From Spiroplasma litorale (GTDB lineage Bacteria; Bacillota_I; Bacilli_A; Mycoplasmatales; Mycoplasmataceae), in assembly GCF_001267155.1 (NCBI RefSeq), contig NZ_CP012357.1:248001-312000 (forward strand): DNA of 64,000 nucleotides. Direction: 5' to 3'. The notes below the pieces were generated by a model. It did not search any database. It worked only from the letters and a program-made list of their open reading frames with translations, and was not told the DNA's origin. The position numbers were made by a program, and so were the translations under genes. Shown here piece by piece: positions 57,013 through 64,000 of the stretch; position 1 is the first letter of the stretch, and the number at the start of each line of letters is the position of its first letter.

Positions 57013-58077
57013 ATGAAAAAAGAAATTCTAAACAAAATTTTAAAAGAAACTGGTGCTCAGGCTATCTTGTTGTATTCGCCTCAAAATAGATATTGATTCT
57101 CAAGATTTCAATCTAGTTTAGGCTATGTATTATATACAGAAGATGAAAGTATACTTTTTTTGGATGGTAGATACATTACTGCTGCAAGGGAATCAGACTC
57201 AGTAACTAATATTGATAAAATTTTGGAATTTAAAAAAATTTATGAGTTATTAAATCATGAAATTGAAAATAAAAACATTAAAAAAGTTATTTTTGAAAGC
57301 GATTGAGTATATTGTAGCCAAGCAGATCTTTTTAAAAAACATTTGAAATCTGAAGTTGAAGGTTACAATTTTGAATCTGTAAGAATGATAAAAGATCAAT
57401 GAGAAATTTGTCAAATTAGAAAAGCATGTGATATAACACATGAAGTTTTTTTAGAGGTTCTATCATATGTTAAACCGGGTATGACAGAAATCCAATTATC
57501 AAATTTTGTTACAAACACTTTTTTACAAAAAGGTGCTCAAAAATTAAGTTTTGATACAATTGTTGCAAGTGGTAAAAATGGAAGCAAACCACATGCTGTA
57601 CCATCTGATAAAGTAATTAATGAAAATGATTTTGTTACATTAGATATGGGTTGTGAGTATAATGGATATTGCTCAGATCAAACAAGAACATTTGTAATGG
57701 GTGAAAATGGTAACCCTATAATAAATGAAATTTATCAAATAGTATATGAGGCTCAGGAATTAGGTATAAATAGTATTAAACCAGGTGTTAAAACAAGTGA
57801 AATCCATAAAATTTGCTTTGATTACATAGATTCAAAAGGATATGGAGAATATTTTACACACGGAACTGGACACGGTTTAGGGATTGAAATTCACGAAGAA
57901 CCATATAATTCTGTTGCAGGGGACAAAATACTTGAAGAAGGTATGTGTGTGACTGTGGAACCTGGAATATATATTCCTGGTACTGGTGGAGTAAGAATTG
58001 AAGACGACATTCTTGTAACTTCAAAAGGTTTTGATTACTTAACAACACCATTAAGAAAATTACAAATAGTAAAATAA
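57013..58077 (+). CDS. pepP: M24-family aminopeptidase (Xaa-Pro type)
   Basis: 354 residues. Removes N-terminal residues next to proline from peptides, such as those imported by Opp. The N-terminal creatinase domain (about 1-125) is followed by the pita-bread catalytic domain. Metal ligands are visible: DMGCEYNGYCSDQTRTF (two Asp), HGTGHGLGIEIHEEP (His), VEPGIYIPG and VRIEDDILV (two Glu). GGAG lies before the ATG. TGA encodes Trp in the first domain. Confidence 0.93.
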
Positions 58078-58080
58078 TAG

Positions 58081-58803
58081 GTGATTTATATTTCAAAAAT
58101 TGAACATATTGCTCTAATTATTGATGGTAATGGACGTTGAGCAAAAAAATTTCATAGACCAAGAACTTATGGTCATAGAGTTGGTATACAAAATATATGA
58201 CCAACAATTTTAGCGATAAAGAAGCAAAATATAAAATATGCTTCTTTTTATTGTTTTTCTACAGAGAATTGAAATAGACCTGATAAAGAAGTTGAATTTT
58301 TGATCAACTTCCCAGTTGACTTCTTTAATAGAAAAAAACAAGAAGAATATTTAAAAAATGATATAAAGGTTGTTTGAGTTGGTAGAAGAGATCGGATGCC
58401 AACCGAAACAAAAAAAATAATTGAAGAAGTAGAAGAAAAAACAAAAAATTGTAGTTCATTAATTTTTAATTTGTGCATTGATTATGGTTCATTCGATGAA
58501 ATTCAAAATGCAATTAAAAAAATAATGGATGATTGTGAAAATAAACTATTAAATAAAAATGATTTTGAAATTAAAGATTTATTTAAATATTTGTATACTG
58601 AAGGTACCCCACCAATTGATTTGTTAATTAGAACCGGTGGGGAACAAAGATTAAGTAACTTTATGTTGTTACAAGCTTCTTATGCAGAATTATATTTTAC
58701 AAAGAAATATTGACCAGAATTTAGAGAGCATGACTTGTTAGTTGCTATTGATAACTACATAAGTAGAGAAAGAAGATATGGAGAAATAAAAAATGGAAAA
58801 TAA
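58081..58803 (+). CDS. uppS: Polyprenyl (undecaprenyl) diphosphate synthase, cis type
   Basis: About 240 residues. Adds isoprenes in the cis direction. EHIALIIDGNGRWAKKFHRPR carries the catalytic Asp and substrate loop, FYCFSTENWNRPDKEVEFL the next conserved region, and IDLLIRTGGEQRLSNFMLLQASYAELYFT the last. There is no ATG in frame near the start. GTG 58081 is used here; ATT 58090, seven bases after AGGTGA, is an alternative. The last 11 bases overlap cdsA. In a wall-less cell its product is not for murein; tRNA or glycan carrier roles are possible. Confidence 0.92.
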
Positions 58804-59857
58804 CCAAAAAGAAGACTTAGTAGATAAAAATCAGGAAGTTGGTTCCAATAGATTTAAATCTTCTGTTGCAATATCAAATTTTAAAAAAAGAATAATAACA
58901 TCCATTATACTATTAATATTTCTTCTAATTTATGTTTCTTTAGGTGCTATTTATACTCTATTAAGTGAATTAAAAAATATTGAAATTGCAGCATATTTTT
59001 TAATTTTCCTAACATCAATAATTTTGATTCTATGTCAATTTGAAATTAATTCTGCTACTAATTTTAAAAAATGATACTTTCAACTTGTTATTATATCAAT
59101 ATCTTTAATTATGTTTTTTTATCCTATAAACATAAATCTTTATAGAAATTTATCATTTTATAGTTTAATGAGTTTAGGAGGTTGATTAAGTTCTTGACAA
59201 CTTCCATTAATAATATTTTTATTCTTTTTAATTTTATTGTTGTGTGTATACCTTTCAAAATCTAAAAACTATAAAGGTATTATTATAAACTTCGCAATAA
59301 CTTTAATGATTGTATTTGCTTTCAAAGCATTTACAATCATATCATTGAGTAGAATTGATTTTGGAGGCAAAATTGTCGGTAGATTTTCATTTAATACCAT
59401 TGTTTGGGTTTGACTAATCATTATATTTAATGATTCATTTGCTTATTTGGGAGGAATGAGATGAGGTAAAACAAAATTAGCTCCAGTTATTAGTCCTAAA
59501 AAAACCTGAGAAGGTGCTGCAATTGGTTTATCATGTTCTTTTATTTTTGCAATTACTTATGCTTTAATATTTTATTTTTGCAATCCTGTTAATAAACCTC
59601 TTTTTGAAATGATGGTTTTTTTAGGAAATAATTCAAAAGCAGGAGAAATAATTGTTTATGTTATATTATCGTTATTATTTCCTGTAATTGGATTATATGG
59701 CGATTTATTATTTTCATATGTTAAAAGATTATTTAATATAAAAGATTACTCAAATCTTCTTCCAGGACATGGTGGATTGTTAGATCGATTAGATTCAATA
59801 ATTTTTGCATTATTCATACTATTTATAATAATAATTTTAGGGAGTAGTGTGTTTTAA
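58793..59857 (+). CDS. cdsA: Phosphatidate cytidylyltransferase
   Basis: 354 residues. Makes CDP-diacylglycerol from phosphatidate and CTP. Eight or more hydrophobic segments. The C-terminal signature is intact: FSYVKRLFNIKDYSNLLPGHGGLLDRLDSI. NDSFAYLGGMRWGKTKLAPVISPKKTWEGA is the other conserved block. An N-terminal soluble piece of about 30 residues precedes the first helix. It links PlsC to phospholipid synthesis. The last base overlaps the first of dxr. Confidence 0.94.
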
Positions 59858-60987
59858 TGAAGAATGTAATTTTGTTTGGAGCTTCTGGCAATATTGGTAT
59901 GCAATCTATAGATATATTAAAAGAGAATAAAGACAAATTTAAGTTAATTTCAATATCGATTGGGAATAACACAAGTGTTTTAGAAAGAATATTAAATGAA
60001 TTTGACTCAATTAAAAAAGTTTATTTAAATATTAAAACTGAGGAATTAACTCTTAAATTTCCTAATGTTGATTTTATTGATACAAATATACTTGATTTGT
60101 TTAATGACAAAGTGGACATTATTATTAATGCATTAAGTGGTGTATTTGGATTGAATGTATCTGTTGAATCAATTAAAAAAGGATTAATCTTATTAAACGC
60201 AAACAAAGAATCTATAGTAGTTGCCGGGAAAATAATAAACAACTTACTTAAAAATAATAAAAGATCTCGACTTTATCCAATAGATTCTGAACATTGTGCA
60301 ATATTTCAATGTTTGGAGTCAAAAAACAAAATCAAAAAAATTTTATTAACTGCTTCGGGCGGGCCTTTTTTAAATCTCTCACTAGAAGAAACTAAAAATA
60401 TTAAATTGGATGATGCTTTAAAACATCCAACCTGATCTATGGGAAAAAAAATTACTGTTGACAGTGCGACTATGTTTAATAAATCATTAGAAATTATAGA
60501 AGCTTATCACTTATTTAATACTGAAAATATAGATGTTATTGTTCATAAAGAATCTATAGTTCATTCAATGATAATGTTTGATGATAATAGTGTAAAATCT
60601 CAAATGTCAAAACCTGATATGAAGCAAGTTATTAATTACTTTTTAAATTATCCTAATCGTACGTGTTTTAAAGATCAAAAGGATTTAGACTGAATTGGCG
60701 GCTTTGAATTAACTTTTAAAAAAATAGATGAAAAAAGGTTTCCACCTATTAGTTTTGCTTTTGAGTGTATTAAAAGTCATAATTCAAAGTCAATTGCATT
60801 AAATGCAGCAAATGAAGTTTGCGTAGATTATTTTTTAAACAATAAAATTAGTTTTTTTGATATAACATTTATAGTAGAAAAGATATTTAAAAGTATTGAA
60901 AACAAAGAAATCAACTCTATTGATGAAATTTACATTTATGATGCTTTTATAAGAGAAAAGACTATTAAAATGATTGGAGTTAAATAA
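59857..60987 (+). CDS. dxr: 1-deoxy-D-xylulose 5-phosphate reductoisomerase
   Basis: 376 residues. Second step of the MEP isoprenoid pathway. FGASGNIGMQSIDIL binds NADPH, ALSGVFGLNVSVESIKKG and NKESIVVAG follow, and PIDSEHCAIFQCL holds the metal-binding Asp and Glu. KITVDSATMFNKSLEIIEA and the C-terminal helical domain are present. Most animal-pathogenic mycoplasmas lack this pathway, but it is known in spiroplasmas and relatives. One-base overlaps with cdsA and rseP. Confidence 0.95.
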
Positions 60988-62198
60988 TGAGTGCAGGAAT
61001 GATAATTTTAGGTATAATTGTTGGTATTTTTACATTACTTATAATTATTACAATACATGAACTAGGTCATTTTATTGTTGCCAAAATTTCAAAAGCTTAT
61101 GTATATGAATTTTCAATTGGGTTTGGTCCTAAAATTTTTTCAATTAAAACTAAAGAAACATGAGTTACATTTAGAGCTATTCCTCTTGGTGGTTATTGTT
61201 CAATTGCATCAGATAAAGTTGAACCTCCAAAAGGTAGAGAAAACGAAATTGTACCTGATGAACGAAAATTAGATTACATTGCAAGATGAAAAAAAATGTT
61301 TTTTATATTAGCTGGACCTTTTATAAATTTATTATTAGCAATATTTCTTTTTTCAATTATTTTTGCTGCTGTTCAGCATAAAAAAAATGATATGACTTTT
61401 TTTGGATCTATATATGACCAAGAAAAAGTTGCTGCAAAAGCAATAAAAGATGCAGAAGGCAATATTAATTATGTAGGTCAAGAATTTGTAATCTGAGGAT
61501 TTAAATTAACATCTAAAGAAAGAAATGATGAAAATCCTATTTTTGATAATATATGTAAAAATAAAGATCAAAGTAATTGTGAAAATTCAATCAATTATAA
61601 AGAAAATGATAAAGCTGTAAATTACAAAAAAACAGTATATAACTTTATCGACAATTTAAAAAAAATTGAAGATAATGATACAGATGTCAAAATAGAATTT
61701 TCTTATAAAGAAGTAAACAAGTACCATGGGTATGCAATATCAGAAATTAAATATACAAATAAATTTAGTATTGAAAAAGGAGAAACAGTTGGTATATCAC
61801 CTCCAACAAGATTATATGAAAATGCAGGGGCAGCATATGGAGCTGGATGAATAGAGGCATTTGACTCTTCGGTAACTTTTTTAAAAGCAATCGGAAATTT
61901 ATTCATTGGAAATTTTGGTGGATTAGCTGGGCCTGTTGGTGTGGCGAAACAAACCGCACAAGTTCTTAACTCAGCTGAGGATTATTTTTTATTTGCAGCT
62001 GCAATTTCTGCAAACTTATTTATATTTAATTTATTATTTTTCCCGCCTCTAGATGGTTATAGATTGATTGAAAACTTTTTAGAAATGATTCTTAAAAGAG
62101 AATTGTCTTTAAAATATAAAATAATTGCAAATACGATTGGATTTGTTGTGTTCCTGTTATTAATAATTATTGTTACGGTAAAAGATATAATTGGTTAG
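60987..62198 (+). CDS. rseP: Site-2-type zinc metalloprotease (RseP/RasP family)
   Basis: 403 residues. HELGH, residues 24-28, binds zinc in the first helix. FNLLFFPPLDGYRL in the last part supplies the third ligand Asp, where most members have NLLPIPxLDG. Three or four membrane helices. The middle region, where most homologues have a PDZ domain, is shorter and Lys/Asn rich here. RseP-type proteases cut signal peptides and regulators within the membrane. One-base overlap with dxr; polC follows after 12 nt. Confidence 0.92.
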
Positions 62199-62210
62199 CT
62201 GAGGTGCTTT

Positions 62211-64000
62211 GTGGATTTAATAACTTTTTTTAATAAATACAATATTAGTTTTGAAAATAAAGAATTATTAATATTAAATAAATGCATTCTTGATAGAAAA
62301 ATTGTTGTTAATACAAAAGATAAGTTTATCAAAATTACTTTATTAAGTGATTATTTTTTAGAAACATCATTTTTAAATAGTTTAGAAAACAAAATTGATT
62401 CTATTAGTGACTATATAATAAAGTTTTGCATTAAAGTTAAAAATCAAAATTACAATAAAAATCTTATTTGAGAATACATTTCGTATATTAAAGAAAATAA
62501 AGCAGAAGTCAAGGGTGGGGTTATAAGCTCGATAGATTTTGACTCAATAAGTTATATTGAAAACGAAAACAAAATTGTTTTTAATGTATCTAGTTTTATG
62601 GAAAAAGAAGTAATTTTAAAACATATAGATTACTATGATTTAAAGTTAAAAAAATATGGTTTTAACAATTTGGCATTTGATATAAAAGTTTTTAATAATC
62701 ATTTTGAAATATTAGAAAAAATTAAAGATGAATATAGTGATGAAAATGTTATAAATAATAAAATATTCACAAAACAAACAAAAAAAACATTTACTCCAAA
62801 ATATAAAACTAACTCTTCAATATTAGATTCATCAAGCTATAAGTGCTTAAATGATTTAGAAGAAAATGCTCAAAATGTTACAATTCATGGAAAAGTTATT
62901 TCAAAAGAAATTAGAAAATCAAAATCAAATAGAAATATTTATTCTCTTTCAATAACTGATAAAACCTCATCAATTAATTGTGTTTTTTTTCAAAAAAATG
63001 AAGAACCAACTTTTTTTGACTCTTTAAATGAAAATACTAAGAAATTCCTAGATAATTTTAAGGACGATTTAATAGAAGTTAATGATTGAGTTTCGTTTAA
63101 TGGTAATTATAGTTATTCAACATATGATAAAAGTTATATTTTCTATATAAATAAGTATAAGAAAATTGATTCTAAGGATTGCAAAAGAGCAGATAAATCA
63201 ACTCAAAAAAGAGTTGAATTACATACACACACTAAAATGTCTGTAATGGACGGTGTTAGCAGTGTTAAAGATTATTTAAAGGCTGCTAAGGATTATGGGT
63301 GAAATGCAATTGCAATAACAGATCATTTAAATGTTCAATGTTTTCCAGATGCTTTTAATGCGCTTAATGAAATAAATAAAAAAGAATCTGAAAATAAATT
63401 AAAACTTATATATGGAAGCGAACTATCTATGTTGAATGAGGACTTCTGAATAGTTAAAAACGCTAAAAATCAAAATTTGAGAAAAGCAAAATTTGTAGTT
63501 TTTGACTTAGAAACAACTGGTCTTTCACCAGAGTTTGATGAAATAATTGAATTTGGTGCAAATGTTTATGATTATGAAGCTGGAACATCAAAAAGATACG
63601 ATATTTTGATTAAACCAACTATAAAAATAAGTAATTTTACAACTGAATTAACTAACATTACAAATGAAATGTTGTCAAATAAAAATCCAATAGAAGTTGA
63701 GTTTTTAAACATTTTAAAAATAATTGAAAATGGTATTTTAATTGCACATAATGCAAATTTTGACTTTAATTTTTTACAATCTTGATCAAACAAATTAGGT
63801 CACGGAGAATTAAATAATACTATTATTGATACTTTGACGCTTGCAAGAGTAATGAAACCAGATTTGAAAAATCATAGACTTGGTACTGTTGCAAAAGCTT
63901 TTGGCATAATATATGATGAAAAAAATGCCCATAGGGCTGATTATGATGCAGAGGTTTTAACAAATGTTTATGAACATATGTGAAATGATGCTAAAAAAAA
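62211..64000 (+). CDS. polC: DNA polymerase III alpha subunit PolC (3' end missing)
   Basis: Main replicative polymerase of Gram-positive-type bacteria. About 596 residues are visible from GTG 62211 (GAGGTG lies before it); the full protein is near 1,450. Domains in order are an N-terminal region (1-200), an OB fold (about 220-320: VTIHGKVISKEIRKSKSNR), the PHP domain starting HTHTKMSVMDG (about 338) and interrupted by a 3'-5' exonuclease (VVFDLETTGLSPEFDEIIEFGA, about 429-450, and HNANFDFNFLQ). That nested order is diagnostic of PolC. The typical upstream proS of this block is absent. Confidence 0.95.

Overview
The window is a stretch of chromosome from a wall-less, very AT-rich bacterium of class Mollicutes. 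UGA is read as tryptophan throughout: almost every conserved protein only reads through if TGA is Trp (PheT, IleS, ThyA, OppC, UppS and others), while TGG is also used. The gene content is mraZ-rsmH-ftsA-ftsZ, an oppBCDFA operon, gapN, and MEP-pathway and polyprenyl genes without peptidoglycan genes. With the 16S sequence this points to the Spiroplasma/Entomoplasma group. I cannot name a species from the sequence alone.

Layout. 1-8880: the 3' part of sufB, then a divergent nfu and zinc-ribbon membrane protein, an S1-domain protein, pgi, a dimeric dUTPase, an unknown protein, a TrmH-type methyltransferase, gapN and a membrane protein with a long acidic tail. 8938-10174: an IS3-family element. 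10306-12798: a frameshifted membrane-protein gene and an ABC exporter whose ATPase and permease lie in one frame split by a TAA. 12889-18187: two overlapping DnaA-box-like sequences, then a complete 16S-23S-5S rRNA operon with no spacer tRNA. 18277-22826: pheS-pheT, yceD-rpmF and a small unknown gene. 22844-24319: a decayed IS1202-like element flanked by 30-32 bp direct repeats, sitting directly against the dcw promoter. 24350-28644: mraZ-rsmH-ftsA-ftsZ.

28863-37379: oppB-C-D-F-A oligopeptide import, with very long insertions in both ATPases. 37450-42018: a hydrolase, a divergent ABC ATPase, two related membrane proteins and a coiled-coil protein, which look like one exporter unit. 42040-45792: an isoleucine T-box riboswitch, ileS and lspA, followed by an RluD-type pseudouridine synthase, a rhomboid-like protein that appears to lack the catalytic serine, dCMP deaminase and a convergent RNase HIII. 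49504-54970: a CvpA-like protein, acpS, thyA, folA, plsC and a pyrimidine-nucleoside phosphorylase. 55248-55673: tRNAs Thr-Tyr-Gln-Lys-Leu behind a strong promoter. Then come a minus-strand CxxC lipoprotein, rpmG, an M24 aminopeptidase and the conserved block uppS-cdsA-dxr-rseP-polC, with polC running off the end.

Functional links. Peptides imported by Opp can be trimmed by the M24 peptidase. dUTPase, dCMP deaminase, ThyA, FolA and the nucleoside phosphorylase together handle thymidine nucleotides. AcpS, PlsC and CdsA belong to lipid synthesis. LspA processes lipoproteins such as OppA and the CxxC lipoprotein. Most genes are on the plus strand in tightly packed operons. The least ordinary parts are the two mobile elements and broken genes at 9-12.8 kb and 22.8-24.3 kb, the DnaA-box pair before the rRNA operon, the 37.4-42 kb exporter cluster, the pseudo-rhomboid and a possible small RNA before the tRNA cluster.
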